A stretch of 64,000 nucleotides of DNA from Labilibaculum euxinicum (GTDB lineage Bacteria > Bacteroidota > Bacteroidia > Bacteroidales > Marinifilaceae). Under the pieces are notes generated by a model. That model was not told where the DNA came from. It was given only the letters and a program-made list of their open reading frames with translations, and ran no database searches. How positions within the stretch are numbered: position 1 is the first letter of the stretch; every line of letters starts with the position of its first letter. Made by a program: the position numbers and the translations under genes. The stretch is taken from positions 1-64,000 of the forward strand of contig NZ_WTCR01000001.1 of the NCBI RefSeq assembly GCF_009795715.1, written 5' to 3'. This document shows, in pieces, positions 38,357-47,323 of this stretch.

Positions 38357-39592
38357 TTAAGCAACAATTTTTTCCCGAACTGCAATCGCTTTTTTCAATT
38401 CCTGTACTATTCTAATACATGCATTTCCATCGCCGTAAGGATTACTGGCGGTTGACATTTTTCGGTAAATGGCATCCTCCTCGAAAAGCATTTCCACAGC
38501 TTCAATAATCCGATAAGAATCAGTTCCAACCAATTTTACTGTTCCTGCCGACAAGGCCTCAGGACGCTCGGTTGTATCTCTCATCACCAAAACCGGTTTC
38601 CCTAAAAACGGAGCTTCTTCCTGTATTCCTCCCGAATCGGTTAAAATCAGGTATGAAAGATCCATCATGTAAACAAATGGCAAATAGTCAATCGGATCAA
38701 TCAGGAAAATGTTTTTTGCACCGACATCTCCGTTCACCGGATTCTTACCCAAAATATCGTAAACCGGTTTCTGCACATTCGGATTCAAATGAACCGGATA
38801 CACAAAGTCGACATCAGGATATTTCGCCGCTAAAAATTTAATCGATTCGCAGATATTTAAAAATCCCTTCCCGAAATTCTCGCGGCGATGTCCGGTTATC
38901 AAAACCATTTTTCGTGCACGGTATACCCAGTCGGCCACTAAACTGGTAGGAATTCCTTTGGCCTGCAGCACGTTAATTATATTCATTACCACCCGCGAAG
39001 AACGGTGAATTTTGGTAAGGGTCAACTGCAAAGCATCGATAACGGTATTGCCGGTAACAACAATTCTGCTTTTGCTGATTCCTTCATCCATCAGGTTTCT
39101 CTGAGCCATAATGGTAGGTGCAAAATGCCATTGTGCCAATCTTCCGGTAATTTGACGATTGCCCTCTTCGGGCCATGGCGAATACAAATTATTGGTTCGT
39201 AAACCGGCTTCGATATGTGCAACCGCTATTTGCTGATAGTAAGCCGCCAAAGCCGTTGTCGAAGATGTGGATGTATCGCCGTGCACCAATACTAAATCGG
39301 GACTGGCTTCTTTCAGCACATCGCGCATTCCAATAAGCACCCTGCTGGTAATGTCATATAAATCCTGACCGGACTTCATGATTTCAAGATCGTAATCGGG
39401 TTGAATATCAAACAAATCAAGTACCTGATCAAGCATTTCGCGATGTTGGCCGGTTACACAAACAATCGTCTCAAAATCATCAGGATACTTCTGAAATTCT
39501 TTTACCAGTGGAGCCATTTTTATGGCTTCGGGGCGGGTTCCAAAAACCAACAACACCCTGTATTTTCCATTCCCGTTCATAATTCGGTTCAT
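38357..39592 (-). CDS. wecB: UDP-N-acetylglucosamine 2-epimerase
   Basis: A 411-residue epimerase converting UDP-GlcNAc to UDP-ManNAc. The family signatures are VFGTRPEAIKM near 18-28, GDTSTS, HIEAGLRT and TDSGGIQEEAP near 320. It is slightly longer than E. coli WecB (376), with an insertion near residue 200. The first or the fifth-codon methionine could be the start. It forms with wecC a two-step supply of UDP-ManNAcA. A 107-bp gap to wecC holds short direct repeats of AGTAACTGAT. Confidence 0.92.
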   Translation of the reverse strand: MNRIMNGNGKYRVLLVFGTRPEAIKMAPLVKEFQKYPDDFETIVCVTGQHREMLDQVLDLFDIQPDYDLEIMKSGQDLYDITSRVLIGMRDVLKEASPDLVLVHGDTSTSSTTALAAYYQQIAVAHIEAGLRTNNLYSPWPEEGNRQITGRLAQWHFAPTIMAQRNLMDEGISKSRIVVTGNTVIDALQLTLTKIHRSSRVVMNIINVLQAKGIPTSLVADWVYRARKMVLITGHRRENFGKGFLNICESIKFLAAKYPDVDFVYPVHLNPNVQKPVYDILGKNPVNGDVGAKNIFLIDPIDYLPFVYMMDLSYLILTDSGGIQEEAPFLGKPVLVMRDTTERPEALSAGTVKLVGTDSYRIIEAVEMLFEEDAIYRKMSTASNPYGDGNACIRIVQELKKAIAVREKIVA

Positions 39593-39699
39593 TTAAAAGT
39601 GAATATTTTTTACTGCTCCGCTCCTAAAAATGTGGTTGTTCCTGAGCGGTACATTGGCAGGCAGTAACTGATAGATAGTAACTGATTACTGCTAACTGT

Positions 39700-40974
39700 T
39701 TACTTATGCTTCGAAGCTTTTACAACAATTTCTACAGGTACAGCTTCAATCTCTTCTGTTTGCTTGTTGGTAACGCCGCAGAAATCTAAAATTAGTTTGT
39801 CCTTTGTTTTGGGCAGCGAATAAAATTCACTGTGTGCTACCAAATAAACAATCATATCTGCAGCATCAAAAGCATTTTTATAATCAGAGAGTTCAAATTC
39901 AGGATGTGAATCAATATTGGGTTCAACAAGCAGGATTCCGTTCTGTTCGGATCCGATTACTTTTTGCGCAATGTATTTGGCAGGCGATTCGCGCAAATCA
40001 TCAATATTTGGCTTAAATGCCATTCCCATTAAAGCAATTTTTGGTTCGTATCCATGTTTCAGCTGAAATTGCAGACTGGCATTCTTAATTTTCTCAACAC
40101 ACCAAAAAGCCTTGTAATTGTTTATTTCTCTGGCTTTTCCAATAATCTGACTTTCCAGGGGATACTCCGAAACAATAAAGTAAGGATCAACCGCAATGCA
40201 GTGTCCTCCTACTCCGCAACCGGGAGTTAAAATGTTAACCCGCGGATGCCTGTTCGCCAATTCAATCAACTCCCAAACATCAATACCTGCCTTATCGCAA
40301 ATAATTGAAAGTTCGTTGGCAAAAGCAATTTGTACATCGCGGGATGAATTCTCAACCAATTTGCACATTTCAGCAGTTTTTGAATTGGTCCGGTGCAATT
40401 CTCCGGTCACAAATTTTTGAAAGAATTCGCAGGCCCGTTCCGTCGATTCTTCATTAATACCACCAATTACCCGGTCGTTGTGTTCCAATTCATAAATAAT
40501 ATTGCCGGGCAATACCCGTTCCGGACAATAGGCAATAAAAATTGTTCCTTCCAGATCCGGACGTTTTGAATAAATCAAATTTTTTACCTTCTCAGTTGTC
40601 CCTACCGGAGATGTTGATTCAATTATGAACAAGTCCCCCGCCTTCAGTAAAGGAATAACAGCATTGCCTGCCGCAAGCACATAGGAAATATCCGGCTCAT
40701 GATTGCCTTTAAAAGGGGTTGGCACAGCAACAGTATATACATCGGCTTCCACAGGCTGCAGGTGAGCACTTAAGTAACCATCCTCCACCACTCTTTTTAC
40801 CAAACCATCCAAATCGGGCTCAACAATAATAATCCGGCCTTCATTCACGGCCTCAACTACCTTTGGGTTTACATCCACTCCATGAACCCTAATACCGCTG
40901 TTTGCAATAAGAGCAGCCGTAGGCAGGCCAATATACCCCATACCTATTGTGGTAACTATTTCTATTTTATTCAT
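39700..40974 (-). CDS. wecC: UDP-N-acetyl-D-mannosamine dehydrogenase
   Basis: A 424-residue UDP-sugar dehydrogenase that oxidises UDP-ManNAc to UDP-ManNAcA with NAD. The N-terminal Rossmann motif GMGYIG, the central helix with ESTSPVGTTEK, the catalytic cysteine in TPGCGVGGHCIAVDP and the C-terminal NAD-binding domain are all present. The frame is open 75 bp further upstream, into the upxY gene, but the ATG at 40974 places the Rossmann strand at the very N-terminus, as is normal, and leaves a 16-bp gap to upxY. Confidence 0.93.
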   Translation of the reverse strand: MNKIEIVTTIGMGYIGLPTAALIANSGIRVHGVDVNPKVVEAVNEGRIIIVEPDLDGLVKRVVEDGYLSAHLQPVEADVYTVAVPTPFKGNHEPDISYVLAAGNAVIPLLKAGDLFIIESTSPVGTTEKVKNLIYSKRPDLEGTIFIAYCPERVLPGNIIYELEHNDRVIGGINEESTERACEFFQKFVTGELHRTNSKTAEMCKLVENSSRDVQIAFANELSIICDKAGIDVWELIELANRHPRVNILTPGCGVGGHCIAVDPYFIVSEYPLESQIIGKAREINNYKAFWCVEKIKNASLQFQLKHGYEPKIALMGMAFKPNIDDLRESPAKYIAQKVIGSEQNGILLVEPNIDSHPEFELSDYKNAFDAADMIVYLVAHSEFYSLPKTKDKLILDFCGVTNKQTEEIEAVPVEIVVKASKHK

Positions 40975-40990
40975 AAGATTTGCTGGAATT

Positions 40991-41518
40991 TTAGTGCGTG
41001 ACTGGTTGAACTTGTTTAATGGTATCCAGACTAATATCTGTATAAACACAAGTTCCTAAAGAATCGAAGCGGATAACAATCCGATTCTTTCCTTTTATTT
41101 GTGTGATTTCGCCTTGAATGCCTTTTAGAGGACCTGCAACAACTTCAACCAACTCTCCTTTTTCCAGATGATCTGAACAAAGATCAACCTTGCGGTTTTT
41201 ATCTTCTAAAAAAAGTTGGAGTGCTTCAATTTGTTGTTCGGGTATAGACACAGCTTTGCCACCGAAAGTTACATACCTGACTGCAAAAACAGAGTTAACA
41301 GCATTGTAGTATTCTCTTTCGCTGACTTTCACAAATAAATAGGACCGAAGAAGGGGTTCTTCCACCCATTTTGTACGATCACTCCATTGTCGGAGCTCTT
41401 TTTGTAAAGGAAGGTAGCACTCGATATTTTTTGAGCACAATTCTTTATAAAGTCTCTTTTCAGCCCGCGACCGGGTATAGATCGCATGCCAAAAGTAAGG
41501 TCTTTTGAAGGCTTGCAT
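40991..41518 (-). CDS. UpxY-family NusG-like antiterminator
   Basis: A 175-residue NusG paralogue with an NGN domain (about 8-105) starting WHAIYTRSRAEKRL and a KOW motif near 120-150 (GELVEVVAGPLKGIQG). In Bacteroides, UpxY proteins encoded as the first gene of each capsule locus allow RNA polymerase to read through the 5' leader of their own long operon. Its place here as first gene, with all 20 following genes on the same strand, fits that role. No UpxZ partner gene is seen next to it. Confidence 0.88.
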   Translation of the reverse strand: MQAFKRPYFWHAIYTRSRAEKRLYKELCSKNIECYLPLQKELRQWSDRTKWVEEPLLRSYLFVKVSEREYYNAVNSVFAVRYVTFGGKAVSIPEQQIEALQLFLEDKNRKVDLCSDHLEKGELVEVVAGPLKGIQGEITQIKGKNRIVIRFDSLGTCVYTDISLDTIKQVQPVTH

Positions 41519-42006
41519 GTTAGTTGAATTAAGGTTGACAAGTAAATAAGGTCTGCAGGAAAATAGACTATAGTTGGTTGAAGACTATTGCATCTACTCT
41601 CGTGGAGGAGTGGTTGGTTTATGGGCACAGCTTCGCTTCCTCAGTCACAGAAAGATGCTGTACCCTTATCTTTTTACATCTAATAATTCATCGAAAAGTA
41701 AAACTTTCGAAAAACAATGATTTTGTTCATCAAAAAAAATCAGACTGCTTTTTTTCTTCAATGCCATTCACATATTCTTTGAACGGTAAATAAAATTTCG
41801 GGAGATTTTTGCTAAAGAACAAATTTGAAGGTTCTTTACTTAGAAAGAATCTAAACAATTTTGGTAAGAGGAGACTATTATCTGACTAATGCATCTTTTT
41901 TACTGATATTCAATGGATAAGGAAAATTAAACAAGCCTGCTTTGTTTATCTAATTTTAATATCTAATTTTTGCATTCCGATAGAATCCTGTATTGGTAAC
42001 CTTAAA

Positions 42007-42014
42007 CAAATCTA
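42007..42014 (-). promoter_or_regulatory. Candidate -7 box for the EPS locus
   Basis: On the minus strand TAGATTTG matches TAnnTTTG. It would leave a leader of about 490 bases before upxY, as expected for an operon controlled by leader antitermination. No -33 TTG is visible, so this is weak. Apart from this and the repeat at 42158-42273, I see no gene in 41519-42273. Confidence 0.3.
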
Positions 42015-42157
42015 TTTCCGTCGGTTCCAGACATGGATTGAATGCAGAAAAAAAAAGTTATTTATCGACCATTCATCCAACAAATGAATCGGTTAATGGA
42101 AAAAGCTTCAGCGAAAATCCTAAAATATTCAACTGAAGCTTTTCAACTGTTTTGCAT

Positions 42158-42273
42158 CTTGTTACTTGCAGTACTTGCAACTTGTTACTTTTACTTGAAG
42201 TACTTATTACTTGTCACTTGAAGTACTTGTTACTTGTTACTTGTTACTTGTCACTTGAAGTACTTGTCACCTG
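42158..42273. repeat. Short-period tandem repeat (TTACTTG / ACTTGAAGT units)
   Basis: About 115 bp made of repeated TTACTTG, TCACTTG and ACTTGAAGTACTTG words, including three consecutive GTTACTTG-type octamers at 42227-42250. It ends directly at the maeB stop codon (42274). ACTTGAAGTACTTG contains the near-palindrome CTTGAAGTACTTG, but no terminator-like stem is evident. Confidence 0.85.
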
Positions 42274-44538
42274 TTACTGTCCCTGCGCATCCACCACAGC
42301 AATGGTAACCAGATTCACCAATTCGCGAACCGAACTTTCGAGGGGAACAATGTGAATTGATTTATTCATCCCCAGTAGAATTGGCCCGATTGCTTCTGCT
42401 CCACCCAACTCCTGCATAATTTTGTAAGCAATATTACCACTGCTTAGGTTCGGAAAAATAATCGTATTTACTTTCCGGTTCTCCAATTTCGTGAACGGAA
42501 ACATTTTGGTTCTGAGTTCGTTATTCAAGGCAAAATTCATCTGAATATCACCATCCACAATTAAATCGGGGTGGTCGCGGTGCAAAATTTTCACCGCCTC
42601 CTGCACCCGCACCGGACTTCCCTCACGTATCGATCCAAAATTAGAGTAGGAAACCATTGCAATTACAGGTTCGATATTGAATTTGCGAACCGCTTCGGCA
42701 GTCAGTAAGGTAGTATCTACCAAAGTTTGTGCATCAGGCCGGGGATTCACCGTTGTGTCAGAGAAAAAAATGGGTCCCTTATTGGTCATCATTAAATACA
42801 TGCCGGCAATGTGATTGATTTCGGGTTTAATACCAACGGTTTGAATTCCTGGTCGAATGGCTTCAGAATATTTCGAAGTCGATCCGCTGATAAAAGCATC
42901 GGCCTCTCCCATTTCAACCATCATGGCACCAAAATAATTACGATCCGTCATTTTATCGAGGGCCTCGGAATAGGTTAAACCTTTTCGGCTGCGTTTCTGA
43001 AACAATACCTTTGCGTACTCCTCTCTTCGGGTTCTTTCCTCTGCTCCCCGCCAATTAATAACAGGTGCATTTCCCAAATCCAGATCGTTTTCCTGAATTA
43101 ATTTTTCGATGTATTCCGTATTTCCCAGTAAAATAGGCTGAGCAATTCCTTCGTGCAATACGGTTTCAGCTGCTTTCAGAACCTTAAAATTAGTTCCCTC
43201 GGCAAATACCACCCGTTTCGGACTCCTTCTGGCTTTATCGGTTAAAGCCCTCATTAGTTTATTGTCGCGGCCCAAACGCTCTTCCAATTGCAGTTTATAA
43301 GCCTCCCAATCGGTAATGGGAGCATGCGCAATGCCCGAATCCATTGCCGCTTTGGCAACTGCCGGAGCAACTATGGTCAGTAATCTTGGATCGAGTGGCT
43401 TGGGAATGATGTAATCGCGGCCAAAATTCATATTCATTTCGCCATAAGCAATGTTCACCATATCGGGTACATCCTCTTTTGCCAATGCTGCCAAAGCCCG
43501 CACAGCAGCAATCTTCATGGCCTCGTTAATTGCCGTTGCTTTTACATCCAATGCGCCGCGGAAAATAAACGGGAAACCCAGCACATTGTTTACCTGATTG
43601 GGATGATCGGACCGGCCGGTAGCCATAATCAAATCCTTACGGGTTTCCATGGCCAAATCGTAATCAATTTCGGGATTTGGATTGGCCATGGCGAAAACAA
43701 TGGGTCTGGCTGCCATCGACATAATCATTCCGGGTGCGAGCACATCGGCTACCGATAAACCCAAAAACATATCTGCCCCTACTAAGGCTTCCTTTAGTGT
43801 GTGAACATTTTTACGGGTAGCAAATTCCTTTTTAACGGCACTTAAATCGCTGCGCGATTCGTGAATTACCCCCTTGCTGTCGACCATTACAATGTTCTCT
43901 TTTTTAACGCCCAGCGAAATATACAAACGCGTGCAGGCCACTGCCGATGCCCCGGCTCCGTTTACCACCAGTTGAATATCACTCAGTTTTTTGTTCTGAA
44001 TTTCGGTCGCATTCAGCAATGCGGCTGCCGAAATAATGGCTGTTCCGTGCTGATCGTCGTGCATTACGGGAATTTTCAGCTCTTTTTTTAGCCTGTCCTC
44101 AATCTCGAAACACTCCGGTGCTTTTATGTCCTCTAAATTAATGCCGCCAAAGGTGGGTGCAATTCCCTTCACAATCTTCACAAACTCATCCACATCTTTG
44201 GTATCTACCTCAATATCGAACACATCGATATCGGCAAAAATCTTGAACAGCAATCCTTTTCCTTCCATTACCGGTTTGCCGGCCTCGGGACCAATATCGC
44301 CCAAACCCAGAACAGCCGTTCCGTTCGAGATCACCGCCACCAAATTTCCTTTCGCGGTGTACTTGTACACATCTTTTGGGTTTTTCTCAATGGCCAAACA
44401 GGGTTCGGCAACCCCCGGCGAATAGGCCAGCGATAAATCCAATTGGGTGGAATGGGGTTTGGTTGGGATTACTTCAATTTTTCCGGGACGTGTGCCTTCG
44501 TGATAGCTAAGCGCATCTTCTTTGGTAAATTTAGCCAT
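42274..44538 (-). CDS. maeB: NADP-dependent malic enzyme with phosphotransacetylase-like domain
   Basis: A 754-residue two-domain enzyme. The N-terminal half (about 1-430) is a malic enzyme that decarboxylates malate to pyruvate; it shows [17 protein letters not shown] and the Rossmann motif [11 protein letters not shown]. The C-terminal half (about 430-750) is a phosphotransacetylase-like domain, probably regulatory, as in E. coli MaeB (759 residues). Both halves are full length. It is a single gene flanked by repeat-rich intergenic regions on both sides. Confidence 0.94.
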   Translation of the reverse strand: MAKFTKEDALSYHEGTRPGKIEVIPTKPHSTQLDLSLAYSPGVAEPCLAIEKNPKDVYKYTAKGNLVAVISNGTAVLGLGDIGPEAGKPVMEGKGLLFKIFADIDVFDIEVDTKDVDEFVKIVKGIAPTFGGINLEDIKAPECFEIEDRLKKELKIPVMHDDQHGTAIISAAALLNATEIQNKKLSDIQLVVNGAGASAVACTRLYISLGVKKENIVMVDSKGVIHESRSDLSAVKKEFATRKNVHTLKEALVGADMFLGLSVADVLAPGMIMSMAARPIVFAMANPNPEIDYDLAMETRKDLIMATGRSDHPNQVNNVLGFPFIFRGALDVKATAINEAMKIAAVRALAALAKEDVPDMVNIAYGEMNMNFGRDYIIPKPLDPRLLTIVAPAVAKAAMDSGIAHAPITDWEAYKLQLEERLGRDNKLMRALTDKARRSPKRVVFAEGTNFKVLKAAETVLHEGIAQPILLGNTEYIEKLIQENDLDLGNAPVINWRGAEERTRREEYAKVLFQKRSRKGLTYSEALDKMTDRNYFGAMMVEMGEADAFISGSTSKYSEAIRPGIQTVGIKPEINHIAGMYLMMTNKGPIFFSDTTVNPRPDAQTLVDTTLLTAEAVRKFNIEPVIAMVSYSNFGSIREGSPVRVQEAVKILHRDHPDLIVDGDIQMNFALNNELRTKMFPFTKLENRKVNTIIFPNLSSGNIAYKIMQELGGAEAIGPILLGMNKSIHIVPLESSVRELVNLVTIAVVDAQGQ

Positions 44539-44725
44539 GGCTAATTTGATTTAGGAAATGAGATTGTTTGTTTACTGCGTATGAGAAGAGGACTAAAAGA
44601 CGGAAGCCTTTGCGGAGATAATTTGAAAACTTCCCAACTTCACTGGCTTGCTCACTAGAGTTTTACACCCCATAATTTCCGCCAAAATTTATTTAGAAGA
44701 AAGCTAAATAGGGAAAAACAAAAAA

Positions 44726-45435
44726 CCTCTCCCTAACCCTCTCCTGAAGGAGAGAGAACTAAAAATGCGTAATCGGGGGAATGCTCCCCTTCTACTTTTG
44801 GAGAAGGGGCTGGGGGATGAGGTGTTAAACCAGAAAACATTCATGCACAAAATCAAAAAAACTCTGTTTGGCATTTTCGAAATACCTCTCCCCAACCTAT
44901 CCGGTTTAAAAACCACACACCAAACCGTCCAGATCAAAATACCTCTCCCTAACCCTCTCCTGGAGGAGAGGGAACTGAAAATGCGCAATTAGGGGAATGC
45001 CCCCCTTCTACTTTAGGAGAAGGGGCTGGGGGATGAGGTGTTAAACCAGAAAATATTCATTCGAAAAATCAAAAAACCTCTGTTTGGCATTTTCGAACTA
45101 CCTCTCCCTAAACTATCCGGTTTAAAAACCACATACCAAACCGTCCAGATCAAAATACCTCTCCCTAACCCTCTCCTGAAGGAGAGAGAACTGCAAATCC
45201 GCAATCAGGGGAATGCCCCCCTTCTACTTTAGGAGAAGGGGCTGGGGGGATGAGGTGTTAAACCAGAAAACATTCATGCACAAAATCAAAAAACCTCTGT
45301 TTGGCATTTTCGAAATACCTCTCCCCAACCTATCCAGTTTAAAAACCACACACCAAACCGCCCAGATCAAAATACCTCTCCCTAACCCTCTCCTGAAGGA
45401 GAGAGAACTACATATGCGCAATTAGGAGAAGGGGG
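44726..45435. repeat. Tandem array of a 216-bp unit (three full copies plus a partial)
   Basis: The word CCTCTCCCTAACCCTCTCCT recurs at 44726, 44942, 45158 and 45375, that is with periods of 216, 216 and 217 bp. Each unit carries two hairpins, CTCTCCT-GA-AGGAGAG and CCCCTTCT...AGAAGGGG, plus a unique spacer (GTTTGGCATTTTCGAA...). Copies differ by a few substitutions. The 216-bp period is divisible by three, so several open frames run through it on both strands; I consider none a gene. Confidence 0.92.
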
Positions 45436-45558
45436 ATGCTGCAAATTAGCTTCGAACTTTCATTTCTTCCCATTTTACCGATTTAACCCGTAAGTGGCTT
45501 TTCGCCCTGACAGTGCTTACTTAATGGGAGGATATTATCAGATAGAGGCATAAAAAAA

Positions 45559-45578
45559 TCTCCTCGGGTGGGAGGAGA
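45559..45578 (-). terminator. Terminator-like hairpin in the gene-free region
   Basis: On the minus strand TCTCCTC, a six-base loop and GAGGAGA are followed by TTTTTTT. It is a well-formed rho-independent terminator, but the nearest minus-strand gene stop upstream is 46213, so it may end a long 3' region or belong to the small frame at 45714-45848. Confidence 0.55.
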
Positions 45579-45713
45579 CTTTATAATCATTTACCGCTAC
45601 TAGTAATATCGTCACATTTTGTTCACTTGTTTAAGCAGTCTTATTCTATGGTAAATTTTGATTTAAGTTCTTGCTCGTTGAACTTGACAATATAACAGGT
45701 TACAAAGAATTGG

Positions 45714-45848
45714 CTATTTTCTACTTTGTTTTCTATAATTCTCAACAGCTTTGTTATAGTCTGTTTTTTTATCGTTTTCATTCCACTCTGTCCAGAAGTT
45801 AATAGTACTACTTAATGGACGATTTTCCTCTTTTGGCATGTCAAGCAT
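45714..45848 (-). other. Possible 44-residue ORF or gene remnant
   Basis: On the minus strand a frame starting ATG at 45848 encodes a hydrophilic peptide beginning MLDMPKEENRPLSS and ending YRKQSRK, with a protein-like composition (W, N, K, D). The frame is open for 14 further codons upstream without a start (through KLFQEKTLLPSRI) until a TAA. It looks like the 3' end of a lost gene or a small gene of its own. I recognise no family. The terminator-like hairpin at 45559 lies downstream. Confidence 0.35.
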
Positions 45849-46096
45849 TATCCTTGATGGCAATAGTGTCTTCTCCTGAAATAGCTTGACAGATTATTAC
45901 TTAATTTAAGATAGTAGTATTGTTCTTTAATCTATCTACGGTTGAACAAATTACAAAAACAATTTAGGAGCAGGTAAAACCATTGTGAAGATATGAAATC
46001 ACTGACAAGGTCTTATTCAAACGGGGATTCACTCAATTTGAAAGGGATTGCCACTGCCTTATGCTTCGGCTTCGCAATAACGGCCTGGTTCTGTTC

Positions 46097-46131
46097 TCCC
46101 TTTTTTAAGGGAATCCCGAAACTATTCGGGA
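46097..46131. repeat. Pair of intergenic palindromes
   Basis: Two adjacent hairpins, TCCCTT-TTTT-AAGGGA (46097-46112) and TCCCGAA-ACTA-TTCGGGA (46114-46131). A related ATTCGGGA...TTTCGGG string occurs at 12873-12892. They look like dispersed palindromic elements. The plus-strand frame over them (45993-46208) has no homology I recognise and is not called. Confidence 0.5.
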
Positions 46132-46212
46132 CGAAGGACAGGGTGAAAAAAATCCATTCAAACAGAACCGCCGTCAAGGTGCAAAACACCTACTCATCAG
46201 CATATTAATAAG

Positions 46213-46497
46213 CTACAGCAAAGCGGCGAACTGTGGTATTTTCTTTGCAATTTTAACAGCTACATCTCCCAATTCTTTAATGTTATGGATTAATTGGGCC
46301 TGCGACAGATTGTCTTTCGATGCTTGATCAACCACATTTATAAGATCTGAATATATTTTTGGATCGGTGGTTTTAGGGATAAGAGCATCAACTTCTTCTT
46401 TCGATAATCCTTTTAATTTATTTAATTCCTGTTGGTATTTGCCGGTAAAAGCTGCATCAGCTTCAGCAAATAAATCATCATATTTATTTTTCGCCAT
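46213..46497 (-). CDS. Small hypothetical protein of the patatin cluster
   Basis: A 94-residue soluble, mostly helical protein without signal peptide or membrane segment. It starts MAKNKYDDLFAEADAAF and ends with IAKKIPQFAALL. I do not recognise a family. Its start overlaps the end of the upstream lipoprotein gene by 14 bp, so the two are translationally coupled and probably act together. Confidence 0.75.
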   Translation of the reverse strand: MAKNKYDDLFAEADAAFTGKYQQELNKLKGLSKEEVDALIPKTTDPKIYSDLINVVDQASKDNLSQAQLIHNIKELGDVAVKIAKKIPQFAALL

Positions 46498-47209
46498 TGC
46501 TTTGTTTTTTATTGGTTATCTCTTTTATCTGATTCGTTATTTTCTGGATTTGTTTGTAGGCATCATCGCTTTGTGCATCGATTTTTTTCCCCGTTGCAAC
46601 AGCCTTCTCAACCTGTTCCGAAACTTTCACTAATGAATTTGTAAGCAGGGTATCTGCCCCCTCTAAACCGATCATTGAAAGTGCTTCCTGCTGTGTTCCT
46701 TTTAATTTTCGCAACGACTGCAGGTAAGCTGTAATGGTACGATTGGCAGTAAGCGCATTTTCGTACGACTGATTGATTGATTTGGTAATTTCGGAATGCT
46801 GCTGTTTTATCGGCAACAGCAACTCTTTTCTTTTGCCGGATATCTGATTTTGAGCGGCTTCAAGAAATTCCTGCATATCATTAATTGCAGCTTTCGCTTC
46901 TTCTTCTCCTTCTTGTTTTCCTGCCAGCTCAATTACACTGTACAAACATGGTTTTCCGTCCTTGTAATCCTGTAACTGACTTTTTAATGCATAATGAATT
47001 ACAAAAGGCACATAAACATCATCAACAAAAGAATTAATATCATTTTCAATTTTTTTGAAATAGAGATCGGTAATATCGTTGTGCGATTGATGCAATATCT
47101 GTAGATCGTTGCCGAGGGTTTGAGATAATAGTACTGTCTCTTTTGGGATTGAGGCACAGGCGGTAAACAGAAACAATGCGGCCAGTACTCCTATATTTTT
47201 CACTCTCAT
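46484..47209 (-). CDS. Coiled-coil lipoprotein of the patatin cluster
   Basis: A 241-residue lipoprotein: signal peptide with lipobox LFTACAS (cysteine at 18), then an almost entirely helical, charged protein with coiled-coil character, especially about 110-235. No domain is recognisable. It lies 114 bp downstream of a patatin-like phospholipase gene and overlaps a small gene by 14 bp. It might be a periplasmic or membrane-tethered partner of the phospholipase. That is inference from proximity only. Confidence 0.8.
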   Translation of the reverse strand: MRVKNIGVLAALFLFTACASIPKETVLLSQTLGNDLQILHQSHNDITDLYFKKIENDINSFVDDVYVPFVIHYALKSQLQDYKDGKPCLYSVIELAGKQEGEEEAKAAINDMQEFLEAAQNQISGKRKELLLPIKQQHSEITKSINQSYENALTANRTITAYLQSLRKLKGTQQEALSMIGLEGADTLLTNSLVKVSEQVEKAVATGKKIDAQSDDAYKQIQKITNQIKEITNKKQSNGEK

Positions 47210-47323
47210 GATTTGGGTTTGTTTGTTTTGAAACTATTTAATTTGATAATTGCGGGCGGATGCTTTTCATGATTTTTTGACTTTCATGAAATCGCATCAA
47301 CCATTTCAACGGGTGATAATTTG

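Noticed and set aside
41728-41758. Terminator-like A/T stem in the upxY leader
   Set aside because: The stem is only A-T pairs around CAGACTG with almost no loop, so it would not be stable.
42158-42355. 67-codon plus-strand frame with serine, threonine and leucine runs
   Set aside because: It translates the short-period repeat and the end of maeB in reverse.
44704-45425. Several open frames of 63-94 codons on both strands within the 216-bp array
   Set aside because: They arise because the repeat period is a multiple of three; their translations are copies of the repeat and have no protein-like features.
44726-45435. CRISPR array
   Set aside because: Units are 216 bp, not 50-80 bp, spacers are not unique, and there are no cas genes.
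45993-46208. 71-codon plus-strand frame with a hydrophobic stretch
   Set aside because: It is built over two intergenic palindromes and has no recognisable signal or family; the sequence is better explained as repeats.
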